60,501 nt of DNA. It comes from Acidisphaera sp. GTDB taxonomy: Bacteria > Pseudomonadota > Alphaproteobacteria > Acetobacterales > Acetobacteraceae. Each line of letters begins with the position of its first letter. Position 1 is the first letter of the stretch. Made by a program: the position numbers and the translations under genes. Positions 44,858 to 52,816 of the stretch are shown here, piece by piece. The stretch spans positions 1-60,501 of the forward strand of contig JAFAYA010000124.1 of the NCBI GenBank assembly GCA_019240635.1. Direction: 5' to 3'. A model generated the notes under the pieces. It was not told the DNA's origin, made no database searches, and was given only the letters and a program-made list of their open reading frames with translations.

Positions 44858-45799
44858 TCAGACCACGGCCGTCGGCGGTTGCCGACCGGCGAAGTGCTCG
44901 GCGAGGTTGCGCAGCACCAATTCGCCCATCGCCACCCGCGTCTCGATCGTCGCACTCGCCTGGTGCGGCTGCAGCACGACGCTGTCCAGCGCGAACAGCG
45001 CCTCCGGCACGTTGGGCTCGTTCATGAACACGTCGAGCCCGGCCCCGCCGAGCCGGCCTTCCTGCAGCGCCGCGACCAGCGCGGTCTCGTCCACCACGCT
45101 GCCGCGTGCGATGTTGACGAGGATGCCGTCCGGCCCCAGCGCGTCGAGCACCGCCGCATCGACGATGCCGCGCGACTGCGGGCCGCCGGACGCGGCGATC
45201 ATCAGGATCTCCGACTCGGCCGCGAGCCGGCGCAGCTCCGGCACGTAGCGGTACGGCAGCTCCGGGTATGCGCGCAGGTCGCTGTAGGCGATCGCCATGC
45301 CGAAGCCCTCGGCGCGCCGCGCGATCGCGCGGCCGATGCGGCCCATGCCGAGGATGCCGAGCGCCTTGCCGCTGACCTTGCGCGCGAGCGGCAGGCCTTC
45401 CTTGCGCGCCCAGCGCCCCGCCCGGACGAAGCGGTCGCCGAGGCAGAGCCGGCGCGACGCCGCCAGCAGCAGCGCCATGCCGAGATCGGCCACGTCGTCG
45501 GTCAGCACGTCCGGCGTGGTGGTGACCCGGATCGAGCGGCTGCGCGCGTGCTCGAGATCGACCGCGTCGGTACCGATGCCGTTGATCGCGATGATCTCGA
45601 GTTTCGGCAGCGCGTCCACGATGGCGCGGCTGGCGCCGGCGCCGCCGCCGGTGACGATCGCCCGGACCGCGGCACCCGCCTCGGCTACGAACGCACCCCG
45701 ATCCGCCGCCTCGAACAGCCGGTGCACGCGGTAGTGCTGGTCCAGCGCCGCTTCGATCTGCGGCATCATCTTCTCGATCAGCAGGATCTCCGGCTTCAT
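44858..45799 (-). CDS. D-2-hydroxyacid dehydrogenase (glyoxylate/hydroxypyruvate reductase-like)
   Basis: NAD(P)-dependent dehydrogenase of 313 residues. The Rossmann motif LGILGMGRIGRAIARRAEGFG, the substrate Arg in NIARGSVVDE, the Glu in DVFMNEPNVPE and the catalytic His in LQPHQASAT are all present. It reduces 2-oxoacids such as glyoxylate or hydroxypyruvate. The gene starts 17 bp after the hydratase/FAH gene on the same strand. Its last codons form the right-hand 34-bp repeat, but the coding region is intact. Confidence 0.92.
   Translation of the reverse strand: MKPEILLIEKMMPQIEAALDQHYRVHRLFEAADRGAFVAEAGAAVRAIVTGGGAGASRAIVDALPKLEIIAINGIGTDAVDLEHARSRSIRVTTTPDVLTDDVADLGMALLLAASRRLCLGDRFVRAGRWARKEGLPLARKVSGKALGILGMGRIGRAIARRAEGFGMAIAYSDLRAYPELPYRYVPELRRLAAESEILMIAASGGPQSRGIVDAAVLDALGPDGILVNIARGSVVDETALVAALQEGRLGGAGLDVFMNEPNVPEALFALDSVVLQPHQASATIETRVAMGELVLRNLAEHFAGRQPPTAVV
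44862..44895. repeat. 34-bp exact direct repeat, right copy
   Basis: Identical to 43557-43590 (offset 1305 bp). It begins one base after the stop codon of the dehydrogenase gene and covers its final codons, so the repeat derives from a gene 3' end. Confidence 0.97.
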
Positions 45800-45816
45800 G
45801 CGGCTGCCTCCCCGGT

Positions 45817-46575
45817 TCAGGCGACCTCGATCTCGACCCGGCCGACGCCCTCGAACACCGCGGCCAGGCGCGCCGGCGGATCGACGAACAGGATGCCGCT
45901 GCACGATCCCGTGGTGACGATCTGCCCGGCACGCAGGCCGCCGAGCGAGCGCGCGCCCTGGTTGGCCATCCAGACCAGCAGGCGGATGTTGTCGCCCGCC
46001 GTGTTGCCGCCGACGCCCTCATGGCGCAGCGCGCCGTCGATGGTCAGCCGCACCGGCTGGCGCAGCGGGTCGATGCCGCGCCACGCCGGCGCGGCAGCGC
46101 CGACCGCGAGCGCGCCGTTGTTGTTATGGTCGGCCCGGTGGCTAGGCGGGTCCGTCGCGCCCGGCGCCGTGAAGCGCGTGTCCACCAGTTCGATGACGGG
46201 GTGCAGCGTGTCGACGGCGGCCAGCACCTCCTCGCGCGTATAGGCGGCGTCGCGCGGCGGCAGGTCGCGGCCGAAGCGGTAGGCCAGCTCGGCCTCCACG
46301 CCGATGACGTGGAACAGCGAGGCCGGAACGCGGTCTGTGTTCTCGAAGATGGCGTCGGCCTGGATCGGCGCGCGAAACGGTTCGCTCTGCGGCGTCGCCG
46401 AGCCGACCTTCCAGCCGCCGACTGGCCCGAGACGCTTCGCGACCTCGTCCTGGATGGCGTACGCATCCCCGTCGTCCTGCGGGCGCGCCCCCTCCGGCAG
46501 GGCGGTCAGCCACTGACGGGTCCGGCGCGCCGCGAGCAATGCCTCCGCCGCTGCCGCAACATCGATCCTGGTCAT
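45817..46575 (-). CDS. 2-keto-4-pentenoate hydratase/FAH-family enzyme
   Basis: Cytoplasmic enzyme of 252 residues in the fumarylacetoacetase C-terminal superfamily, close to MhpD-type hydratases and oxalocrotonate decarboxylases. Motifs are GGWKVGSATP, GVEAELAYRFGRDLP (metal-binding Glu residues), HPVIELVDTRF and QIVTTGSCSGILFV. Likely reactions are hydration of 2-oxopent-4-enoate-type dienols or processing of a sugar-acid intermediate. It heads a unit with the hydroxyacid dehydrogenase and diverges from an MFS carrier gene 115 bp away. Confidence 0.88.
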   Translation of the reverse strand: MTRIDVAAAAEALLAARRTRQWLTALPEGARPQDDGDAYAIQDEVAKRLGPVGGWKVGSATPQSEPFRAPIQADAIFENTDRVPASLFHVIGVEAELAYRFGRDLPPRDAAYTREEVLAAVDTLHPVIELVDTRFTAPGATDPPSHRADHNNNGALAVGAAAPAWRGIDPLRQPVRLTIDGALRHEGVGGNTAGDNIRLLVWMANQGARSLGGLRAGQIVTTGSCSGILFVDPPARLAAVFEGVGRVEIEVA

Positions 46576-46690
46576 GCGTTCCCCTGGCTGCCGGCAGCGC
46601 GCTTGGCTGCGGCAGCAGAGCACCGGCGGGCATCCGAGGTCCAGACCTCCCGGACCCCGCGGCCGGCGGCGCCCAACATGGGAGGCGAGA

Positions 46691-47974
46691 ATGCCAGCCG
46701 GCGTGCAGGGCTACTCCAGCCGATGGGCCAGGCTGATGCCCATCGCCTTCATCACCTACAGCCTCGCCTATCTCGACCGCGCCAACTACAGCTTCGGCGC
46801 CGCCTCGGGCATGGCCGCCGACCTGAAGATCGACGCGGCCGCGTCTTCGCTGCTCGGGGCGCTGTTCTTCCTCGGCTACTTCTTCTTCCAGGTGCCGGCC
46901 GCCTACTACGCCGAGCAGCGCAGCGCGAAGAAGCTGATCTTCTGGAGCCTGCTGCTCTGGGGCGTGCTCGCCGGCGCAACCGGCCTGCTCAGCGACATCT
47001 CGCTGCTCTACATCGACCGCTTCCTGCTCGGCGTGATGGAGAGCGTGGTACTCCCTGGCATGCTGATCTTCCTCAGCCACTGGTTCACCCGGGCAGAGCG
47101 GTCGCGCGCCAACACCTTCCTCATCCTTGGCAACCCGATCACCGTGCTCTGGATGTCAGTGGTCTCGGGCTACCTGATCAAGTTCTTCGGCTGGCGCGGC
47201 ATGTTCATCATCGAGGGCCTTCCGCCGATCATCTGGGCGTTCGTCTGGTGGAAGCTGGTGGAGGACCGGCCGATCCAGGCGCGCTGGCTGGACCCGGCCG
47301 AGCGCACCGAACTCGAGGCCACGCTCGCCGAGGAGCAGCGCGCGTTCCGGCCGGTGAAGAACTACGCGGCGGCATTCCGCACCCCGGCGGTGATCATCCT
47401 GGCCGCGCAGTATTTCACCTGGAGCATCGGCGTCTACGGCTTCGTCATCTGGCTTCCCTCGATGCTGAAGAGCGGCAGCACGCTCGGCATGGTCGCGATC
47501 GGCTGGCTCTCCGCCGCACCCTACCTCGCCGCGGCGGCGCTGATGGTGGTCACCTCGGTCTTCTCCGACGCCAGCCGGGAGCGCAAGGCGTTCGTCTGGC
47601 CCTACCTGCTGGTCGGCGCCGTCGCCTTCTACGCGTCGTACCTGCTGGGCAGCACGCACTACTGGCTGAGCTTCGTGCTGCTGGTGATCGCCGGCGGTGC
47701 GATGTACGCGCCGTACGGACCGTTCTTCGCGATGATCGCGGAACTGCTGCCGCGCAACGTCGCCGGCGGCGCGATGGCGCTGATCAACAGCTGCGGCGCG
47801 CTCGGGTCGTTCGTGGGGTCGTATTTCGTGGGCTGGCTGAACGGTGCGACCGGCGGCAACGGCGCCTCGTTCGTGTTCATGGCCGCCGCTTTGCTGGCCT
47901 CGGCGCTGCTGACGCTCTCGCTGCGCGCGCCCGCCCGCGCCTCGGCAACGGTGCTGGACGCACCGGCTCACTGA
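46691..47974 (+). CDS. MFS transporter, anion:cation symporter type
   Basis: Twelve-helix carrier of 427 residues resembling glucarate, galactonate or phthalate permeases. Signs are ITYSLAYLDRANYSFGAASG in helix 1, YYAEQRSAKKLIFWSLLLWG and the C-terminal GGNGASFVFMAAALLASALL. ATG 46691 follows GGAGGCGAGA directly. Divergence from the hydratase and dehydrogenase genes suggests it imports the organic acid they degrade. Confidence 0.9.
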   Translation: MPAGVQGYSSRWARLMPIAFITYSLAYLDRANYSFGAASGMAADLKIDAAASSLLGALFFLGYFFFQVPAAYYAEQRSAKKLIFWSLLLWGVLAGATGLLSDISLLYIDRFLLGVMESVVLPGMLIFLSHWFTRAERSRANTFLILGNPITVLWMSVVSGYLIKFFGWRGMFIIEGLPPIIWAFVWWKLVEDRPIQARWLDPAERTELEATLAEEQRAFRPVKNYAAAFRTPAVIILAAQYFTWSIGVYGFVIWLPSMLKSGSTLGMVAIGWLSAAPYLAAAALMVVTSVFSDASRERKAFVWPYLLVGAVAFYASYLLGSTHYWLSFVLLVIAGGAMYAPYGPFFAMIAELLPRNVAGGAMALINSCGALGSFVGSYFVGWLNGATGGNGASFVFMAAALLASALLTLSLRAPARASATVLDAPAH

Positions 47975-47989
47975 CCCGGCGCCGCGCGT

Positions 47990-48658
47990 TCAGGGGCCGA
48001 GCGGGACCGCCAGGCCGCCGGCGCCGCCGACCGACGCGGCGATCTGCAGGCCGACGGCGATCCAGCCGTCGGCCGACGCCGCGAGCAGCGGCGCGCCGCT
48101 GGTGCCGCGCGTCGCACTGCAGTCGTGCCGGAGCAACGGCCGGCCTTCGCCGTCGCGCGCGAGGCCGGTGATCCGGCAGTGCAGGTCGGCATCGACTGCC
48201 TCCTCCCGGTCCTGGCCGTAGCCGCCGAGCGCCACCGCCGCCCCGACCGGCGCGGCCAATGTGAGCACGCGGTCCGGCGTGCCGAGCGGCACGGCCAGCA
48301 CCAGCACGGCGCGGTCGGCACCGGCGGTCGCCGCCTCGCGCAACGGGTCGTAGCCCCGGGCGATCGTGTAGGACACCACGCGCGCATGCGCGGCGTAGCT
48401 GCCGAAGGCATAGCCGAGCAGGAAGTGGACCGAGCCGGGCTGCGCGTAGTGGCGCGGACCGGACAGGAACAGGCAGTGCGCCGCCGTCAACACTTCGCGC
48501 GGGCCGACGAGAAAGCCCGTGCAGCGCGTGCCGAGTTCGGTTTGCACGCGGCCGAGCGCACGCCAGGGCGGCTGCGCCGGGTCGACGACCACGCGGCGCT
48601 CGGCCGGGCCGACCCCGGGCAGACCGGCGCCGCCCAGCAGTGCGCCGGCGCCGATCAC
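47990..48658 (-). CDS. Trypsin-like serine protease, probably exported
   Basis: Chymotrypsin-fold protease of about 222 residues. The catalytic His is in LTAAHCLF, the probable Asp in GADRAVLVL, and the Ser in TRGTSGAPLL (Gly-Thr-Ser-Gly in place of Gly-Asp-Ser-Gly). An N-terminal hydrophobic stretch (VIGAGALLGGAGLPGVG) could be a signal peptide or anchor. The start is uncertain: GTG 48658 is the first standard start after a large palindrome at 48671-48740. No Shine-Dalgarno is visible, so the palindrome may have displaced the native 5' end. Confidence 0.75.
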   Translation of the reverse strand: MIGAGALLGGAGLPGVGPAERRVVVDPAQPPWRALGRVQTELGTRCTGFLVGPREVLTAAHCLFLSGPRHYAQPGSVHFLLGYAFGSYAAHARVVSYTIARGYDPLREAATAGADRAVLVLAVPLGTPDRVLTLAAPVGAAVALGGYGQDREEAVDADLHCRITGLARDGEGRPLLRHDCSATRGTSGAPLLAASADGWIAVGLQIAASVGGAGGLAVPLGP

Positions 48659-48670
48659 CAGGAGCCAAGG

Positions 48671-48740
48671 CCAGGGGCGCTCCCTCCGTGGGCAATTCCA
48701 CCGGCTTCGCCGGTGGAACCTTGGCCCACTCCGCCCCTGG
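48671..48740. repeat. 70-bp palindromic element (cruciform)
   Basis: Nested inverted repeats: CCAGGGGCG (48671-48679) with CGCCCCTGG (48732-48740), GTGGGC (48688-48693) with GCCCAC (48724-48729), and the core TTCCACCGGC-TTC-GCCGGTGGAA (48696-48718). It sits between the 5' end of the protease gene and the MFS stop at 48793. It looks like a REP-type mobile palindrome or a strong RNA hairpin. There is no T-run. Confidence 0.85.
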
Positions 48741-48792
48741 ACCCCGGCAAAGGCAGAGCCTTCAATCCTTCGCTTCAAGTGATGGAGCCCCG

Positions 48793-50118
48793 CTAGGCAA
48801 GACGCCCCTTTGTCTCCGGGATGATGATCGCACCGATGAGATACAGCACGGAAATCGCCAGCAGGAAGGCGGCCAGCGAGACCGGCAAGCCGCGCGTGCT
48901 GCCGGCCAGCAGCGAGACGAAGGTCGGCATCATGCCGCCGATTGCGAAGCCGACGTTCCACGACAGCCCGGTCCCCGTCGATCGCAGCGCGGTCGGGAAG
49001 CGCTCATTGAGGAAGATCAGCAGCGGCGCGTAGCCGGCGTTGCCGAGGAAGGCGATGCCGAGCGCATACAGCGTGATGGTCGTGACGTCGCCGGCGCGCG
49101 CCATGAAGATGAACCCGGCCGGCATCAGCACGAGCCGTGCGAGGCCGAGGATCAGGAACGTCTTCTTCCGCCCGATCAGCTCGCTGACGTGACCGATCAG
49201 CGGCGAGACGACGATCGCCACGACGCTGGTGGCGATCAGGATCAGCGAGGTCGGCTGGTTCGGCAGCCGGTTCACCACTTTCAGGAACGTCGGCATGTAG
49301 CCGGAGGTCAGGTAGTAGCCGGCGCCGCCGCCGATCGTCATCATCAGGTTCACCAGGAAGATCGGCAGGTAGTCGCGCGAGAACAGGTCGCGCAGCGGCG
49401 CCCGGGGGATCGCCTGGCCGGAACGGGCCGCCTTCAGCCGCGCCCAGAGCGGCGATTCCTCCAGGCTGTTGAATACGAACAGCCCAAGCACCGAGCTGAA
49501 AATCCCGGAGAAGAACATGCACCGCCAGCCCCAGGTGGCAAACGCGTCCCCGGGAAATGCCGCGGAGGCGATGAGGAAGACCAGCGAGGCCAGCAGCGCC
49601 CCGACCCCGGACCCGCCGCCGCCGACCAGGCCGGACATCAGGCCGCGCCATCGCTCCGGCACCGATTCCGTGCCGATCGTATGCGTCGAAGCCACTACCC
49701 CGCCGACGAACACGCCCTGCACCAGGCGCAGGACGAGAAAGATCATCGGCGCGATCACCCCCACCTGGGCGATGGTCGGCAGCGCGCCGAACAGCGCGGT
49801 GCTGATCCCGACGCCGACCACCGCAACGATCATCGCCCCCTTGCGCCCGTGCCGGTCGGCGTACGAGCCGAACAGCGCCGAGCCGACCGGGCGCATCAGC
49901 AAGGTCACCGCGAACGATGCATACACCGCGGCGAGCGACAGGGTCGGACGGTCGGACGGGAAGAACAGCCGGCCGATCACCGGCGCCACGTAGAGCAGCA
50001 GGAACAGGTCGAACAGGTCGAGCGCCCAGCCGAGCGAGGAGGCGATCGCCGCAACGATGATCTGGCGGTTGCTGGCCCGCTCGGCCGCGTCCGGCGCGAC
50101 GGCGTTCAGTGAAGTCAT
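48793..50118 (-). CDS. MFS transporter of the furan-acid operon
   Basis: Twelve-helix metabolite:proton symporter, 441 residues. The start region ASSLGWALDLFDLFLLLYVA is typical of aromatic-acid and 2-oxoacid carriers. The loops are GSYADRHGRKGAMIVAV and GHVSELIGRKKTFLILG. Its start overlaps the TIGR02444 stop by 4 nt, making it the last gene of the 59.3-48.8 kb operon. By position it is the candidate importer of furoate or furandicarboxylate, the role given to HmfT-type carriers. The substrate is inferred from context only. Confidence 0.85.
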   Translation of the reverse strand: MTSLNAVAPDAAERASNRQIIVAAIASSLGWALDLFDLFLLLYVAPVIGRLFFPSDRPTLSLAAVYASFAVTLLMRPVGSALFGSYADRHGRKGAMIVAVVGVGISTALFGALPTIAQVGVIAPMIFLVLRLVQGVFVGGVVASTHTIGTESVPERWRGLMSGLVGGGGSGVGALLASLVFLIASAAFPGDAFATWGWRCMFFSGIFSSVLGLFVFNSLEESPLWARLKAARSGQAIPRAPLRDLFSRDYLPIFLVNLMMTIGGGAGYYLTSGYMPTFLKVVNRLPNQPTSLILIATSVVAIVVSPLIGHVSELIGRKKTFLILGLARLVLMPAGFIFMARAGDVTTITLYALGIAFLGNAGYAPLLIFLNERFPTALRSTGTGLSWNVGFAIGGMMPTFVSLLAGSTRGLPVSLAAFLLAISVLYLIGAIIIPETKGRLA

Positions 50119-50624
50119 CGGGCGGCTCGCTCCTGCGTGGCGGGTTCGGCTGTACGGAAATCCACGAAGTGGCGCAGCAACGCGCGCGTGCTCTCGGCGC
50201 CGTCGGCGCCGAGCAGGCGCAGACACGCCGCGAGGTTTTGTTCCGCCGCTGTGTCGGGATCGGTTTCTGCGCAGGTCGGCGGCTCGCCGGCCAGCAGCGC
50301 CTGCTCCTGCCGCTCGGCCTCCAGTTCCAGGCGCTGTACTTCTCGACGCAGCGCCGAACCGGGATCGGCCGTCTTCAGCCAGCGGCGCACCGCCCGCAGT
50401 CTCTCCACGACCTCGCGCCGCCACGTCGCCACGCGCCCATCGAGGTGCCGCACCGCCTCGGGCTCCACCGCCTGGCCGCGCAACGCCAGGAACAGCATGT
50501 AGAGCAGCAGGTTCACATCGGCGCCGAGCCGGTCCTGCGCCGCCAGGCACGCGTCGCTGACCCCCGGCCGCGCGTAGAACGCCAGGGAGAATCGCCAGAA
50601 CGCGTCGGCGTCGCTCTCCGCCAT
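50115..50624 (-). CDS. TIGR02444-family protein of unknown function
   Basis: A 169-residue, mostly helical cytoplasmic protein. The pattern DAFWRFSLAFYARPGVSDAC with LQDRLGADVNLLLYMLFLAL-like sequence (here AQDRLGADVNLLLYMLFLA) and WRREVVERLRAVRRWLK matches the uncharacterised TIGR02444 group. It lies 5 bp after the UbiD-type gene and overlaps the MFS gene by 4 nt, so it is translated with the furan operon. Whether it serves the pathway or is a chance passenger is unknown. Confidence 0.75.
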   Translation of the reverse strand: MAESDADAFWRFSLAFYARPGVSDACLAAQDRLGADVNLLLYMLFLALRGQAVEPEAVRHLDGRVATWRREVVERLRAVRRWLKTADPGSALRREVQRLELEAERQEQALLAGEPPTCAETDPDTAAEQNLAACLRLLGADGAESTRALLRHFVDFRTAEPATQERAAR

Positions 50625-50629
50625 CCGCG

Positions 50630-52012
50630 TCAGGCCGACTGCGCGCGCCGCCAGTCGCCGGCGGCCGCCGCATCGATCACCTGCGCGGGATCGACGGCCT
50701 CTTCCCCCGGCACACGGATGCGCGTGAACTTTCCGGGCGGCGCGTCGTGCGGCACCGTCGCGTCGATGCCCATCTTCGCCCCGATCCCGTGGTCGGCCGA
50801 AGGATCGAGCTTCGATCCCTGCGTGTGCGACGCGACGATCAGGTCGCGGTCGGCCTGCGCGCGGGTCGTCACCGCCCACTCCACTTCACGCGGATCGTGG
50901 ATATCGACATCATCGTCCACCACGATCACGTGCTTCACGTCGTAGTGCGCGGCGAATGCGCCAAAAATGACGTTGCGCGCCTCCCCGGGCTGCTGGTGGC
51001 GCAGCCGGACATACAGCACGTAGCGGCCGACGCCTCCCATCGACAGATGCACGTCCTGCACGCACGGAAAGCTGCGCTGCAGCAGGCCGCGTATGGTCGC
51101 CTCGCGCGGGATCGCGCCGAGCAGCAGATGCTCGTTGGCTCCGCCGACGATGGTATGGAAAATCGCGTCGCGCCGGTGGGTGATGCGGTCGATCTTCACG
51201 ATGTGCCGGTCCGCTCGCTCGCCGTAGTATTGCGGGAATTCGCCAAACGGGCCTTCCGGCGCACGCCGGCCGGGCAGCACCCGGCCCTCCAGCACGATTT
51301 CCGCCTGCGCGGGCACGCGCACCTCGCTGGTGCCGCACTTCACGACCTCCAGCGGCGTGCCGTGCAGCGCGCCGGCGATCTCCAGCTCGTCATGATCGAG
51401 CGGCACGATCGCCTGCGAGGCCAGCATCGTCAGCGGGTCCATGCCGATGACGATGGCGACCGGCAGCGGCGCATTGTCGCGCTCGGCCATTTCGAAATAG
51501 GCGTTGGTATGGCGGGGCAGCAGCAGCACGCCGAACTCGTCCGGCCCGCTCACCTGGCAGCGGTGGATGGAGACGTTCTGCCGCCCGTTGCGCGGATTGC
51601 GCGAGATCATCAGGCCGGCGCTGACATAGGGGCCGCTGTCCAGCTCGTTGTGCGTGGGGATCGGCAACTGCTGCGCCAGGTCCACGTGCTCGTGCACCAC
51701 GTCCTGCGCCGGGCCGGACGCAACCTCACGCCAGGGCAGCGGATTCGCCGCGGCCGCGCTGAAGTGCCGCAGCACGGCGTCGCCGGCGACACCCATCGCA
51801 TCGGCGATCCAGCGCCGGTCGCCGAGCAGGCCGGAGACCACCGGCATCGGATGGCCGCCCGGCCGCGGGAAAAACGTCGCGTAGCGCCCGTCCAGCCGTT
51901 TCGAGATCGCCGCGAGTTCGTGCCGGAGCGCCACCTCGCGGCGGATGATCGCGAGCCGATCGTGCTGCGCCAGGTGATCGAGCCAGCCGCGCAGCGTGGT
52001 GACGGGTTGCAT
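50630..52012 (-). CDS. hmfF: UbiD-family prFMN decarboxylase, HmfF-like
   Basis: Prenylated-FMN-dependent decarboxylase of 460 residues. UbiD marks are ISRNPRNGRQNVSIHRCQV (cofactor Arg) and EGPFGEFPQYYGER (catalytic Glu pair). UbiD enzymes need prFMN from a UbiX partner, and one is encoded at the other end of this operon (58714). In the company of Mo-hydroxylase, CoA ligase and crotonase-like genes it fits HmfF, which decarboxylates 2,5-furandicarboxylate to 2-furoate. Aromatic-acid decarboxylation is the fallback reading. It starts at ATG 52012, 9 bp after the crotonase gene. Confidence 0.8.
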   Translation of the reverse strand: MQPVTTLRGWLDHLAQHDRLAIIRREVALRHELAAISKRLDGRYATFFPRPGGHPMPVVSGLLGDRRWIADAMGVAGDAVLRHFSAAAANPLPWREVASGPAQDVVHEHVDLAQQLPIPTHNELDSGPYVSAGLMISRNPRNGRQNVSIHRCQVSGPDEFGVLLLPRHTNAYFEMAERDNAPLPVAIVIGMDPLTMLASQAIVPLDHDELEIAGALHGTPLEVVKCGTSEVRVPAQAEIVLEGRVLPGRRAPEGPFGEFPQYYGERADRHIVKIDRITHRRDAIFHTIVGGANEHLLLGAIPREATIRGLLQRSFPCVQDVHLSMGGVGRYVLYVRLRHQQPGEARNVIFGAFAAHYDVKHVIVVDDDVDIHDPREVEWAVTTRAQADRDLIVASHTQGSKLDPSADHGIGAKMGIDATVPHDAPPGKFTRIRVPGEEAVDPAQVIDAAAAGDWRRAQSA

Positions 52013-52021
52013 GGCGTCCCT

Positions 52022-52816
52022 CTACAGGCCGCGGAATTTCGCCGGCCGCTTTTCGTGGAACGCCGCGACCCCCTCGGCGAAATCCTCGGACGAGCGCAGC
52101 CGGCTGTAGCAATGCCCCTCCAGCTCGATGGCGATCGACAGGGTGGCGTCCTCGGTGTCGTTCAGCAGTTTTTTGGCCGTGCGCTGAGCCAGCGGCGAGA
52201 AGCCGATCAGCTCCTGCACCAGCTTGTCGGTCGCGGCTTCGAGCTGGTCGTCCGCCACCAGCTCGGTGGCGATGCCCCAGTCATACGCCTGCTCGGCGGA
52301 AATGCGCTTCGAGCGCATGACGATGTCCTTGGTCCGCGTGATGCCGACGATTTTTTGCAGCCTCGCCGAGCCGCCGGACCCCGGGATTTGCCCGAGCCGC
52401 TGCTCCGGCAGCGCGTACTGGCACGTCGCCGAGACGATCCGGAAGTCGCAGGCCAGCGAGACCTCGAACCCCACGCCGAAGCAAAAACCGCGGTTGGCGG
52501 CGATCACCGGCTTCGCGCAGCGTGCCGGTGCGGCGATGTTCCAGGCGAGTTTTGAGACATGCTCCGGCGTCGCCTCGACGAAGCCCTTGATGTAGCCGCC
52601 CGAGGAAAAATTCTCTCCGACCGCGCGCAGCACGATCACCCGCACCTCAGAGTTTTCGTCCAGCGCCTCGAACGCGCCGCGGAGTTGGTCGCGCTGCGGC
52701 ATCATGATGACGTTGAACGGCGGCCGGTCGAGCACGATGTCGCCGCGCGATCGTGCCGCGTCGATTTCGACGCGGAATCCGTCGAGGTTCTCTAGCCGCG
52801 TATCGGAGTGGCTCAT
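52022..52816 (-). CDS. hmfE: Crotonase-fold 2-oxoglutaryl-CoA hydrolase, HmfE-like
   Basis: Enoyl-CoA hydratase/isomerase superfamily protein, 264 residues. It has DIVLDRPPFNVIMMPQRDQL, the oxyanion-hole segment FSSGGYIKGF, CFGVGFEVSLACDF and GQIPGSGGSARLQKIVG. In the furoate pathway HmfE, of this fold, releases CoA from 2-oxoglutaryl-CoA. The start overlaps the ligase stop by 4 nt. By fold alone it could be a hydratase; the assignment depends on the operon. Confidence 0.75.
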   Translation of the reverse strand: MSHSDTRLENLDGFRVEIDAARSRGDIVLDRPPFNVIMMPQRDQLRGAFEALDENSEVRVIVLRAVGENFSSGGYIKGFVEATPEHVSKLAWNIAAPARCAKPVIAANRGFCFGVGFEVSLACDFRIVSATCQYALPEQRLGQIPGSGGSARLQKIVGITRTKDIVMRSKRISAEQAYDWGIATELVADDQLEAATDKLVQELIGFSPLAQRTAKKLLNDTEDATLSIAIELEGHCYSRLRSSEDFAEGVAAFHEKRPAKFRGL

